Source: Porphyromonas bennonis DSM 23058 = JCM 16335
GTDB lineage: Bacteria; Bacteroidota; Bacteroidia; Bacteroidales; Porphyromonadaceae
Assembly (NCBI RefSeq): GCF_000375645.1
Contig: NZ_AQWR01000013.1
Coordinates: forward strand, 1-52,333
Reading direction: 5' to 3'
Length of the DNA stretch: 52,333 nt
Shown here piece by piece: positions 42,969-51,159 of this stretch (the first letter of the stretch is position 1; each line of letters opens with the position of its first letter). A model generated the notes under the pieces. That model saw nothing but the letters and a program-made list of their open reading frames with translations. It did no database searches and had not been told where the DNA came from. The position numbers were made by a program, and so were the translations under genes.

Positions 42969-43535
42969 CTACCTCCTCCCTATCGGCTCCTCCCGCCAGA
43001 CGCCATCATCTGAGCGTACGAGATGAACCACCTCGCCATAGGCGATCTTGCGGGCAAAGGACTCGTCGATCGTGTAGCCAAGGAGACGGACGAGGAAGAT
43101 CCGGATCACCCCGGCATGCGTCACCAGCACCGGTGGGCGGTCGTAGTCCGGCAGGTAGTCGATGAAGTCCTGCACCCGTCGGGTCATCCCCGGGTACGAC
43201 TCGCCGGCAGGAGGGGCAGTATGCTTGTAGTCGGCAAACCACGCCTCGCTCTCTTTCCGCTCATAGACCGCCTGCCAAGGGACCAGCTCCCACTTACCGA
43301 AGGCCAGCTCCGTAAGCCGGGCATCAATGGTGATCGTGTCAGCGAGCTCCTTTGCCAGGAGTCGGCAGCGCCTGAGCGGACTGCTGTAGACACGCCCATA
43401 GCCGGTTCCCTCAAGGGTGGCGACCACCCCGGCAGTCTCCTGCGGGAAAGTCTCCGCCACCGAGACGTCGGCTCTGCCGTAGCAGATACCACTCGGCGTG
43501 GCGGTATGCGTGTGGCGGACGAGGTAGAGCTCCAT
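42969..43535 (-). CDS. cobC: Alpha-ribazole-phosphate phosphatase (CobC-like histidine phosphatase)
   Basis: Histidine-phosphatase superfamily enzyme of 188 aa with the catalytic LVRHTHT at residues 4-10, SSPLRRCRLLA, LTELAFGKWE and a second catalytic His in VTHAGVIRIFL. It starts MELYLVRHTHT; an extension upstream into cobS was rejected. The cobS stop and this start overlap (TGATG). In cobamide synthesis it dephosphorylates alpha-ribazole 5'-phosphate or the phosphorylated coenzyme. The assignment rests on the CobC-type sequence and the position as last gene of the cob operon. Confidence 0.9.
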   Translation of the reverse strand: MELYLVRHTHTATPSGICYGRADVSVAETFPQETAGVVATLEGTGYGRVYSSPLRRCRLLAKELADTITIDARLTELAFGKWELVPWQAVYERKESEAWFADYKHTAPPAGESYPGMTRRVQDFIDYLPDYDRPPVLVTHAGVIRIFLVRLLGYTIDESFARKIAYGEVVHLVRSDDGVWREEPIGRR

Positions 43536-44296
43536 CACATCAGCCGCTCCACGGCGAGGAGGGCGACGAGACAGCCCATCTCGCACATCTGCTCCAGCGC
43601 CCCAAGCACGTCCCCCGTGTAGCCGCCGATACGCGCCTTACTGAGTCGGTGGACAAAGAGGAAGAGCAGGACGTAGACCGCCACCACCGCCAGCGCCTGC
43701 ATCCACCCAAGCGCCAGCAGTGCGACGAGACCGGTGACCACACCGACCACGATCGAGCCGTCAGAGGTGACGTAGGACTCCCGGCTGAGCTTACTATTCT
43801 CCCGTCGGGCATAGACGGAGAAGTGCATCATCAGCAGCGGCACCGACCGTGCACTGCAACACATCACGACCATCGCCGAGATCGGCGAGGTGAGTGCAGA
43901 GAGGCAGCAGACCTTCAGCAGCAGCTGCATCACCGTGCCGATCATGCCGAAAGCTCCGGCATGGCTGTCCTTCATGATCTCAAGCACCCGCTCACGGGTC
44001 GTCCCACCACCGAAGCCGTCTAAGAAGTCGGAGAAACCATCCTCGTGGAAGGCCCCCGTCACTATGATCATCGTGGAGAGCGCCAGCACGGATGAGACTG
44101 ACGGCGGCAGATGGAGGAGAAAAAAGGCAAGCGCATAGACCGCCGCACCACACCCACCAATGAGAGCACCTACGAAGGGCATGTAGCGAGCCGCCTCGTG
44201 CGCCGTCTCCGCATCGAAGTGCACCTCTCCCGCCGGCAGACGGGTGTAGCACATCACCGCAGCCTTCAGGAGATTCCACTCACTCCTCAGTCCCAT
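43535..44296 (-). CDS. cobS: Adenosylcobinamide-GDP ribazoletransferase
   Basis: Membrane enzyme of 253 aa joining adenosylcobinamide-GDP and alpha-ribazole(-phosphate) to make the cobamide. The start MGLRSEWNLLKAAVMCYTRLP was chosen; the reading frame continues far upstream inside cobT as a shadow. Hallmarks: FVGALIGGCGAAVYAL, TGAFHEDGFSDFLDGFGGGTTRERVLEIMKDSHAGAFG (metal-binding Asp-rich region) and several hydrophobic spans. It overlaps cobT by 17 nt. Confidence 0.95.
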   Translation of the reverse strand: MGLRSEWNLLKAAVMCYTRLPAGEVHFDAETAHEAARYMPFVGALIGGCGAAVYALAFFLLHLPPSVSSVLALSTMIIVTGAFHEDGFSDFLDGFGGGTTRERVLEIMKDSHAGAFGMIGTVMQLLLKVCCLSALTSPISAMVVMCCSARSVPLLMMHFSVYARRENSKLSRESYVTSDGSIVVGVVTGLVALLALGWMQALAVVAVYVLLFLFVHRLSKARIGGYTGDVLGALEQMCEMGCLVALLAVERLM

Positions 44297-45326
44297 GGCG
44301 GTAGATACTGTCGGGATTATCCTCGTAGCAATTCTCCAGCTGTCGATCGTCGAAGGAGGCCATCTCATTGAGAAAAGCGACGGCCGACCGGACGATCGGA
44401 TAGGCAACCACGGCACCGGTACCCTCGCCCAGCCGCATGCCGAGCCGGAGGATCGGCTCTCCTCCGAGGTAGTCCAGTAGCATCCTATGCCCACCCTCAT
44501 CAGAGACATGACCGTAGAGGACGCAATCTTTCGTCCCTGGCGCAAGTGCCTCGGCAGCGATGACAGCCGCCGTGGCGATGAAGCCGTCACAGAGGATCAC
44601 CATCCGCAGCCGAGCCGCCTCGATCATCCCGCCGACCATCATCGCTATCTCGTACCCGCCGTAGGTGGCGAGGATCTCGAGGGGCGTCTCCGAATGATGA
44701 GCCTCCACGGCACGCTTCAGCGTCTGGTACTTATGCTCTAAGTGTACATCGTCCAGTCCCGTACCCCGTCCCACAAGCCGGTCGAGTGGGATGCCGGAGT
44801 AGAGATGCGCCAGCACAGCGGAGGAGGAGGTATTGCCGATCCCCATCTCGCCGAAGCCGATCACATTGCAGTCCTTGTAGTACTCCTCCCGCACGCAGGC
44901 GGCCCCGGTCTCGAGTGCCCTCCGACACTCCTCGATCGTCATCGCCGGCTCGTGGAGGAAGTTTCGCGTCCCATACCCCACCTTCCGCGGCTCCACGCCA
45001 TACTCCTCGGGGAAGTCCCGATCCACTCCGGCATCGATGACGCGGAGGTGGAAGTGGTACTGTCGGCAGAAGACGGTGATCGCCGCATTCCCTCTCTGGA
45101 AAGTGCAGCCACACTTGTAAGTAAAGTCCTTAGGCGAGAGGCTCACCCGCTCATCCGCTATCCCGTGATCGCCACAGAAGAGGAGGAGTGCCGGGCGCCT
45201 CAGCTCCGGCGTAAGGGTGTCCTGGATCAGGCAGACCTGACGAGCTATCGTCTCAAGCTGTCCGAGCGAACCGATGATCTTCGATCGCGTGTCGATCTTA
45301 TGCTGTATTTCTTCTACTGTTACCAT
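44280..45326 (-). CDS. cobT: Nicotinate-nucleotide:dimethylbenzimidazole phosphoribosyltransferase
   Basis: CobT, 348 aa, activates the lower-ligand base (such as DMB) to its alpha-ribotide. Motifs: LLLFCGDHGIADERVSLSPKDFTYKC, the glycine-rich IGFGEMGIGNTSSSA loop, GRGTGLDDVHLEHK, and GMRLGEGTGAVVAYPIV near the C terminus carrying the catalytic Glu. Length is normal for the family. It starts three nt after the cobU stop. Which base it uses in this organism cannot be judged from sequence. Confidence 0.96.
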   Translation of the reverse strand: MVTVEEIQHKIDTRSKIIGSLGQLETIARQVCLIQDTLTPELRRPALLLFCGDHGIADERVSLSPKDFTYKCGCTFQRGNAAITVFCRQYHFHLRVIDAGVDRDFPEEYGVEPRKVGYGTRNFLHEPAMTIEECRRALETGAACVREEYYKDCNVIGFGEMGIGNTSSSAVLAHLYSGIPLDRLVGRGTGLDDVHLEHKYQTLKRAVEAHHSETPLEILATYGGYEIAMMVGGMIEAARLRMVILCDGFIATAAVIAAEALAPGTKDCVLYGHVSDEGGHRMLLDYLGGEPILRLGMRLGEGTGAVVAYPIVRSAVAFLNEMASFDDRQLENCYEDNPDSIYRHGTEE

Positions 45327-45329
45327 ATT

Positions 45330-45842
45330 CTACTTTAGCCTCATGGCTATGCCCGAAACCATAAAGAAAGCCTCATCGGCGGATGCGGCTACGTGCTGAT
45401 TGACCCACCCCTGGAGGTCGACGAAGTGACGCGCACTCTCCGACGAAGCGTGGAGCCCCATGCCGAGCTCATTGGAGACGACGATGAGCGTCATGTCCCG
45501 GGCGACGAAGCGATCCCACTCCGTTGTGGCTGCCCTCAGGGTCTCGTCCATGTCGTAGCCATGCTCGTCGTAGAGGTTGGTGAGCCAGAGGGTGACGCAG
45601 TCCATCAGCACCACCCGCCCCGTGAGGTCGTGATCGCTCAGGCGAAGCGGCTCCTCCACCGTCGTCCACTGCTCCCCGCGATCCTGCCGGTGACGCTCCA
45701 CCCGCCGCGCAAAGTCCTCATCCATGATCCGCGCCGTGGCGAGGTAGATCGGATGGTCAGAGAGCGACTCCGCAAGTGTCTGCGCTTGGCGACTCTTCCC
45801 GGAGCGAGCCCCTCCGGTGATATAGATAATCCTACGCTGCAT
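45330..45842 (-). CDS. cobU: Adenosylcobinamide kinase / guanylyltransferase
   Basis: Bifunctional enzyme of 170 aa that phosphorylates adenosylcobinamide and adds GMP. P-loop GGARSGKSRQAQTLAE at residues 10-25, IYLATARIMDEDF, the VVLMDCVTLWLTNL strand with the DC motif, and LIVVSNELGMGLHA near the C terminus. With CobT, CobS and CobC it completes nucleotide-loop assembly from cobinamide. No corrin-ring genes are in the window, so salvage is the supported role. Confidence 0.95.
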   Translation of the reverse strand: MQRRIIYITGGARSGKSRQAQTLAESLSDHPIYLATARIMDEDFARRVERHRQDRGEQWTTVEEPLRLSDHDLTGRVVLMDCVTLWLTNLYDEHGYDMDETLRAATTEWDRFVARDMTLIVVSNELGMGLHASSESARHFVDLQGWVNQHVAASADEAFFMVSGIAMRLK

Positions 45843-45846
45843 GGGG

Positions 45847-46221
45847 TCAGATGAAGTTCTGGAGAGCGAGGAGGATGAGGAGAAGCGCCATCAGCCCGGT
45901 GATGAGCCAGAATTGTCTGGAGGCGCTCCTATTCTTCCGACTCTTACCCACGGTATAGACGCTGTCGGTCTGATCCGCAAGGGGCAAATACCCCGCCTCA
46001 CGAAGGATCCGAAGGGCTCTCTCCTCCTCCATAGCCGGGACCATGAGCGAGACGCCGCCGGTCAAGCCCTGCACCCGCCCAAAGACCTGTGTCCCCGTCT
46101 CTCCGGAGACGGTCACCATAATATTCTCCGACTGGAGGAGCGTCTCCGCCAGTCGCACTTCCTCGAGGTTGAGGGAGTTGAAGACCTCCACAAAAGCCTC
46201 CTCCTTATCATTCCTTTTCAT
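45847..46221 (-). CDS. DUF2007-type protein with C-terminal membrane anchor
   Basis: A 124-aa protein whose first ~75 residues (FVEVFNSLNLEEVRLAETLLQSENIMVTVSG ... LMVPAMEEERALRILREAGY) match the DUF2007 (putative signal-transducing) fold. Its C terminus has one hydrophobic span, FWLITGLMALLLILLALQNF. The ATG at 46221 was preferred over a GTG three codons upstream. It leads the cob operon, 4 nt before cobU, so it is co-transcribed. Any role in cobamide metabolism is unproven. Confidence 0.8.
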   Translation of the reverse strand: MKRNDKEEAFVEVFNSLNLEEVRLAETLLQSENIMVTVSGETGTQVFGRVQGLTGGVSLMVPAMEEERALRILREAGYLPLADQTDSVYTVGKSRKNRSASRQFWLITGLMALLLILLALQNFI

Positions 46222-46269
46222 AATAGTCACTCAGTCGCTTCCGCACGGAGACCATCTCCATACTCTACA

Positions 46270-46300
46270 CAAAGGTCGCTTTTTTCTCCCGCCGGGACAA
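46270..46300 (-). promoter_or_regulatory. Probable promoter of the cob operon
   Basis: On the minus strand TTGTC is followed after 23 nt by GACCTTTG (rc of 46270-46277), one mismatch to TAnnTTTG. Only about 40 nt would separate the start from the first gene, leaving no space for a cobalamin riboswitch on this strand. Confidence 0.5.
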
Positions 46301-46353
46301 GTTGCAGTACCACGTTTGATTCGACGAGTGATCACCGCATCTCATTTATTTGC

Positions 46354-46361
46354 TACCTTTG
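46354..46361 (+). promoter_or_regulatory. -7 element upstream of the riboswitch
   Basis: TACCTTTG is identical to the -7 of the rRNA promoters. The -33 region 22-24 nt upstream has no clear TTG (GTGATC is nearest). Transcription would begin near 46368, just before the riboswitch. Confidence 0.6.
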
Positions 46362-46373
46362 CTTCGTCTTGGG

Positions 46374-46561
46374 AGTGCCCGAGGCGCAAGTAAATGCCTC
46401 CGCTGTGCGGAGGTGGGGAAACCGGTGAGAGTCCGGTACAGTACCCGCTGCTGTAAGTCTCATGTAATAGCCGATCGGCTCGATAGTCACTGGGGGTAAG
46501 CCCCGGGAAGGCTCCGATGCGGCAGAGACAAGTCAGAAGACCGACTTGCGACCGGGACACT
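46374..46561 (+). promoter_or_regulatory. Cobalamin riboswitch
   Basis: Clear cobalamin-class aptamer. The closing stem AGTGCCC (46374-46380) pairs with GGGACACT (46554-46561). Inside are GGGGAAACCGGTGAGAGTCC followed by GTACAGTACCCGCTGCTGTAA (the B12-box core), a GGGGGTAAGCCCC-type hairpin, GGGAAGGCTCCGATG and AAGTCAGAAGACCGACTTGC. The downstream expression platform (46562-46661) has no obvious T-rich terminator, so control of translation is the better guess. It precedes the AspT/YidE-type transporter gene, not the divergent cob operon. Confidence 0.93.
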
Positions 46562-46661
46562 ACCTTCATAAGCCGTTATAGTCACACTAATTTCTTTCGG
46601 GAGTTAAAGTTATGAACAGACACTCAGGCGTTACTCGGTCATCCCTCAGCATCACACGCTT

Positions 46662-48341
46662 ATGGTCGAGATAGTACGCAACCTCCTCTGGACGGGGGAC
46701 ATCGCCTCCTCCATCTTCATCCTCGCGCTGGTGCTTACCATCGGCGTCCTACTCAGCAAGATCCGCATCGGGGGTTTCTCCCTCGGGGTCTCCTGGGTCC
46801 TCTTTACCGGGATCTTCCTCGGGCACGTGGGTCTGAAACTTGATCCACAGGTGCTCTCATTTGTCCGCGAGACCGGGATGATCCTCTTCATCTTCGGCAT
46901 CGGCATGACGGTGGGGCCGGGATTCTTTGCCACCTTTCGCCAGGGAGGGGTGCGGCTCAATGTCCTCTCTCTCCTGTCTATCCTTCTCTCCCTCGTCGTC
47001 TCCTACGTGCTCTATCGGGTGACGCAGACCCCCATGGCGACGCTGATGGGCATCCTCTCCGGGGCGGTGACCAATACGCCCGCACTGGCAGCGACGCAGG
47101 AGACTGCCCGCGCCGTCGGCAGCTCCGCCATCGGGGATGTCGGTATCGGCTACGCCCTCGGCTACCCGGTGGCGATCCTCGGGATGATCCTGACGATGTC
47201 GGTGCTGAAGTGGGTCTTCCGGATCGATGTGGAGCGCGAGGAGCGGGAGTTGGAGGAGCGGGAGCGTGCCGCCCACAAGGATGCGGTGGTCTACGCCCTG
47301 GAGGTGAGCAACCCCTGGATGGACGGCAAGAGCGTCTACGAGTCAAAGTCGGTGCTGGAGAAGTACGATGTGGTGATCTCCCGCATCATGCACCACGACT
47401 CCGGGGAGGTGGAGATGGCGGGACCGAAGTCGATCATACGCCTCGGCGACCGCCTGATGGTGATCTCCGATGAGAGCGACAAGGAGACGATATGCGCCTT
47501 CCTCGGGAGAGAGGTGCCGCTCGTGGAGCCGGAGTGGATCACACGCGGGGCCACTGATGTGGTGTCGCACCGCTGTCTCGTCACTCGTGACAGGATCAAT
47601 GGGAAGAGCATCGGCAGTCTGAAGCTTCGCTCCCTCTACAATGCCTCGATCACGCGAGTCTACCGCGCTGGCGTCTACCTGATGGCACGCCCTGAGCTGC
47701 TGCTTCAGGTAGGAGACACGGTGATCGTTGTCGGACATGAGGAGGATGTGAAGCATGTGGAGCAGGTGCTCGGCAACTCGCGGAAGACCCTCCGTCAGCC
47801 CAACCTCCTCGTCGTTGCCCTCACGATCCTCATAGGCGTGCTGATCGGTAGCCTGAGGATCCACCTGCCGTCCATGTCTATGCCGGTTAAGCTCGGCTTT
47901 GCCGGCGGAACACTTGTGACGGCGATTCTGCTGAGTAACTTCGGCACCCACTTTCGCCTCAATACCCACAATACCGAGAGCGCCAATCACATGCTGCGGG
48001 AGCTGGGCATTGCCCTCTTCCTCGCCTGCGTCGGACTGAGTGTGGGCGAGAGCTTTGTGGCGAAGATCGCCAGCGGGGGACTGGTCTGGATGGGCTACGC
48101 AGCGCTTATGATGATGATCCCGCTCTGGATCACCCTGATCATCGGACGGCTCTGGCTCCGGCTGGACTACTTCACCCTGCTCGGCTACGTGGCAGGGAGC
48201 ATGACCTTTGCACCAGCACTCTCCCTCACCCCGGATGCGACGAAGAATAACATCCCCTCCGTCCGCTACGCCACCATCTACCCGCTCACCCTCTTCCTCC
48301 GAGTTATGGCGGCTCAGTGGATGGTTCTACTCCTCTCCTAA
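46662..48341 (+). CDS. AspT/YidE-family transporter with two RCK-C domains
   Basis: Membrane protein of 559 aa with the AspT/YidE/YbjL duplication layout. The first five or six spans carry FIFGIGMTVGPGFFATFRQGG and GILSGAVTNTPALAATQE. Two TrkA-C/RCK-C domains follow (about 210-295 and 298-375; IRLGDRLMVISDES and LLQVGDTVIVVGHEED). A second set of spans has LACVGLSVGESFV and GYVAGSMTFAPAL. AspT is an aspartate:alanine exchanger; YidE-type substrates are mostly unknown. A cobalamin riboswitch lies upstream, so expression should fall when cobalamin is plentiful. The substrate could be cobalamin-related (cobinamide, cobalt, lower-ligand base) or a dicarboxylate; sequence does not decide. Confidence 0.9.
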   Translation: MVEIVRNLLWTGDIASSIFILALVLTIGVLLSKIRIGGFSLGVSWVLFTGIFLGHVGLKLDPQVLSFVRETGMILFIFGIGMTVGPGFFATFRQGGVRLNVLSLLSILLSLVVSYVLYRVTQTPMATLMGILSGAVTNTPALAATQETARAVGSSAIGDVGIGYALGYPVAILGMILTMSVLKWVFRIDVEREERELEERERAAHKDAVVYALEVSNPWMDGKSVYESKSVLEKYDVVISRIMHHDSGEVEMAGPKSIIRLGDRLMVISDESDKETICAFLGREVPLVEPEWITRGATDVVSHRCLVTRDRINGKSIGSLKLRSLYNASITRVYRAGVYLMARPELLLQVGDTVIVVGHEEDVKHVEQVLGNSRKTLRQPNLLVVALTILIGVLIGSLRIHLPSMSMPVKLGFAGGTLVTAILLSNFGTHFRLNTHNTESANHMLRELGIALFLACVGLSVGESFVAKIASGGLVWMGYAALMMMIPLWITLIIGRLWLRLDYFTLLGYVAGSMTFAPALSLTPDATKNNIPSVRYATIYPLTLFLRVMAAQWMVLLLS

Positions 48342-48368
48342 CTCCCGGAACTCAGTTTGTCATACTCC

Positions 48369-48400
48369 GCAGGGGTGTCTTGTAGACAAGGCACCCCTGC
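48369..48400 (+). terminator. Strong hairpin after the AspT-like gene
   Basis: GCAGGGGTGTCTTG pairs with CAAGGCACCCCTGC (one G-U) with a very short loop. It is followed by TTGCGCTT rather than a T-run, so it may be a weak terminator or an RNA-stabilising hairpin between the transporter and dapF. Confidence 0.55.
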
Positions 48401-48488
48401 TTGCGCTTCCGACGAGGAGGTACGGAAATGGAGGACGGACGAAAATGGGTACCTTTGGACATCAGAGCAAGAAATTGAGAGCAAAGCA

Positions 48489-49289
48489 ATGACCGAAATC
48501 CTGCACTTCACCAAGATGGAGGCCCTGGGCAACGACTACATCTATATCGATCGTGACCGCTACCCCTCCCTCGACTATCCCGCACTCGCCCGGCGCTACT
48601 CCGACCGCCACACCGGCATCGGGGGCGACGGCGTGGTGACCTACTCCCGGCACGATGCTGGGAGCTTCGAGATGCACATATATAATAAGGACGGCTCCGA
48701 GGCAGAGATGTGCGGCAATGCGATCCGCTGCGTCGCCAAGCTCCTCCACGAGGAGGCGCGGACCGAGGCGCACTCCCTTCGCATCCACACCGGGGCTGGA
48801 CTCCTGACAGTGGATCCCCTATTTGATGAAGAAAAGGAGGTCACCGGAGCGCGTGTCGAGATGGGCATCCCCGAGGTGATCGAGACCCCCGAGATGGTCG
48901 AAGGGGTCGAGGGCTACGTCGCAAGCATGGGCAACCCCCACTTCGTCATCCTCTCACAGGAGGACTTCCCCCTCGAGACCAAGGGGCCGCTGCTGGAGCA
49001 GAGCTGTCGCTTCCCCGAGGGGACGAATGTCGAAGTGACCCGTCCGATCGACAAGCACACCCTCGAGATGCGGGTATGGGAGCGCGGATCCGGACTAACT
49101 CGCGCCTGTGGTACCGGAGCCTGCGCCTCGGCCGCCGTGGCGATCCGCCTCGGGCTGGCGCTCTCCCCTGTCTGCGTACGCATGCCGGGCGGCGACCTGA
49201 CGATCGAGTGGAGCGGAGAGGAGAGCCGGTCGCTCTACATGACCGGACCCGCCACTCGAGTATTTGATGGCACACTTCAGCTAAGATAA
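48489..49289 (+). CDS. dapF: Diaminopimelate epimerase
   Basis: Converts LL- to meso-diaminopimelate for lysine and peptidoglycan synthesis. 266 aa from MTEILHFTKMEALGNDYIYID. A longer frame starting at 48357 would read through the hairpin at 48369-48400 and lacks family sequence. The two catalytic cysteines are C75 in EMCGNAIRCVAK and C207 in RACGTGACASA. The HTGIGGDGV loop is present. Six nt upstream of dapL, whose product is its substrate supplier. Confidence 0.97.
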   Translation: MTEILHFTKMEALGNDYIYIDRDRYPSLDYPALARRYSDRHTGIGGDGVVTYSRHDAGSFEMHIYNKDGSEAEMCGNAIRCVAKLLHEEARTEAHSLRIHTGAGLLTVDPLFDEEKEVTGARVEMGIPEVIETPEMVEGVEGYVASMGNPHFVILSQEDFPLETKGPLLEQSCRFPEGTNVEVTRPIDKHTLEMRVWERGSGLTRACGTGACASAAVAIRLGLALSPVCVRMPGGDLTIEWSGEESRSLYMTGPATRVFDGTLQLR

Positions 49290-49295
49290 ATCCCT

Positions 49296-50519
49296 ATGAA
49301 TCATAAGATCAACACCAATTACCTCAAGCTCCCCGACAGCTACGTCTTCGTGGAGATCAATGACCGCATCGACCGCCACCTCCGTCACCACCCTGGTGCC
49401 GATCTGATCCGGATGGGCATCGGCGACGTCTCACTCCCCCTGCCGGATGCTTGCCTACAGGCCATGGCTAAGGCAGTGGAAGAGCTGGGTCACAGCGAGA
49501 CGATGCACGGCTACGGCCCCGAGGTAGGACATAAGTTCCTCCGAGAGCGCATCGCCAAGGACTACCGCAGTAAGGGACTTCCGGTCGACTGGTCGGAGGT
49601 CTTCATCAGCGATGGTGCGGGACCGGACGCCTCCAATATCGTCGACATCTTTGACGACAGCGTGATGGTCGCCGTGACCGACCCGGTATACCCCGCCTAC
49701 ATAGAGACCAATGCTATGATGGGCCGCTGCGGAGAGTACCGCGACGGACGGTGGACGAGGCTGGAGTACCTGCCGTGTAATAAGGAGAATGGCTTTATCC
49801 CCCCCCTACCCTCCCGGCACGTCGACTTGCTCTACCTCTGCTACCCAAATAACCCGACCGGCACAGTACTCAAGCGGGCCGATCTGCAGCGCTTCGTCGA
49901 CTACGCCCTCGCTGAGGATGCGGTGATCCTCTTTGACGGAGCCTATGAGGCCTACATCCGGGAGGAGGACGTGCCCCACAGCATCTACGAGCTGGAGGGA
50001 GCAGATCGGTGCGCGATCGAGTTCCGCAGCTTCTCCAAGTCTGCCGGCTTCACCGGGGTTCGCTGTGGCTACACGGTGGTCCCGCACGCTCTGAAGGCAC
50101 ACCTCGAGGACGGCTCAGAGGTGGAGCTCAATAGGCTCTGGGCGCGGCGTCAGGGGACGAAGTTTAATGGTGCCTCCTACATCTCTCAGGTCGGTGCCGC
50201 CGCCTCCTACCTGCCTGAGGCGCAGGCGCAGATCCGCGACCATGTCGACTACTATCTCGAGAATTGTCGGACGATCCGCGCCGCCTTTGCAGAGCGGGGC
50301 ATGGAGGTCTTCGGCGGGATCTCGGCGCCCTACATCTGGATCAAGACTCCGGAGAGCCACCCGAGGAGCTGGGACTTCTTCCAGTACCTCCTCGAGGAGA
50401 AGGGCGTAGTGGGTACGCCGGGCGTCGGCTTTGGTCCCGAGGGCGAGGGTTACTTCCGCCTCTCCGGCTTCTCCACGCACGAGCTGACCGAGCGGGCGAT
50501 GAAGCGGATCCTCGGCTGA
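49296..50519 (+). CDS. dapL: LL-diaminopimelate aminotransferase
   Basis: PLP-dependent class I aminotransferase of 407 aa that makes LL-diaminopimelate directly from tetrahydrodipicolinate, bypassing the succinylase or acetylase steps. N-terminal INTNYLKLPDSYVFVEINDRI and LIRMGIGDVSLPLP are typical of DapL. PLP contacts: SDGAGPDASN, CYPNNPTGT, FDGAYEAYI, and the Schiff-base Lys248 in RSFSKSAGFTGVRCGY. Operon with dapF (6 nt) and ruvC (4 nt). Confidence 0.96.
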   Translation: MNHKINTNYLKLPDSYVFVEINDRIDRHLRHHPGADLIRMGIGDVSLPLPDACLQAMAKAVEELGHSETMHGYGPEVGHKFLRERIAKDYRSKGLPVDWSEVFISDGAGPDASNIVDIFDDSVMVAVTDPVYPAYIETNAMMGRCGEYRDGRWTRLEYLPCNKENGFIPPLPSRHVDLLYLCYPNNPTGTVLKRADLQRFVDYALAEDAVILFDGAYEAYIREEDVPHSIYELEGADRCAIEFRSFSKSAGFTGVRCGYTVVPHALKAHLEDGSEVELNRLWARRQGTKFNGASYISQVGAAASYLPEAQAQIRDHVDYYLENCRTIRAAFAERGMEVFGGISAPYIWIKTPESHPRSWDFFQYLLEEKGVVGTPGVGFGPEGEGYFRLSGFSTHELTERAMKRILG

Positions 50520-50523
50520 CCCG

Positions 50524-51108
50524 ATGGGCACGCCTGTCGCCGGGAGAGCACAAGAGCAGATCATCATCGGGATAGACCCGGGGACGATCGTGATGGGCTA
50601 CGCCATCATCGCCGCCCGGGGGCGCAAGATGCGCCTTATCGCCATGGGTGTGCTTAAGCTCGACCGCTATGCGAGCAATTACCTCCGACTGCGCAAGATC
50701 CACGAGGGAGTCTCTCAGCTCATCGCCCGCTACCACCCCGATCAGCTGGCGATCGAGGCACCCTTTTATGGCAAAAACGTACAGAGTATGCTCAAGCTGG
50801 GGCGCGCCCAAGGGGCGGCAATCGTCGCAGCTCAGCTCGCCGACCTACCGGTGACGGAGTACCCCCCATCGACGATCAAGAAGATGGTGACCGGCAACGG
50901 CAGCGCCTCCAAGGAGCAGGTCGCCTACTACCTCCGCAAGATGCTCTCCATCCCCCCGGAGGCGATGATGGATGCGCTGGACGCCACCGACGCCACCGGT
51001 GCGGCGATCTGCCACGTGCTCTCCGCAGGTCGCGGACCAGTCACGGGCGGGCGCTCCTCCTCATGGCGTGACTACCTCCGCAACCATCCCGACAAGGTCG
51101 TCAAGTAA
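50524..51108 (+). CDS. ruvC: Holliday junction resolvase RuvC
   Basis: Endonuclease that cuts Holliday junctions with RuvAB. 194 aa with the four acidic active-site residues: D18 in IIGIDPGT, E78 in LAIEAPFYGKN, and the late acidic pair in DALDATDATGAA (D150-D156). The YPPSTIKKMVTGNGSASKEQV segment is also typical. Slightly longer than usual at both ends. Translationally linked to dapL (4 nt gap) and followed by a repeat-rich intergenic region. Confidence 0.96.
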   Translation: MGTPVAGRAQEQIIIGIDPGTIVMGYAIIAARGRKMRLIAMGVLKLDRYASNYLRLRKIHEGVSQLIARYHPDQLAIEAPFYGKNVQSMLKLGRAQGAAIVAAQLADLPVTEYPPSTIKKMVTGNGSASKEQVAYYLRKMLSIPPEAMMDALDATDATGAAICHVLSAGRGPVTGGRSSSWRDYLRNHPDKVVK

Positions 51109-51159
51109 GAGCCTGATGGCGTCAGTCTCAAAATATCAAAACTTCCCAAGCCACATCAG

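Noticed and set aside
48357-48488. N-terminal extension of DapF
   Set aside because: It reads through a strong intergenic hairpin and has no similarity to the family; MTEILHFTKM at 48489 is the usual start.
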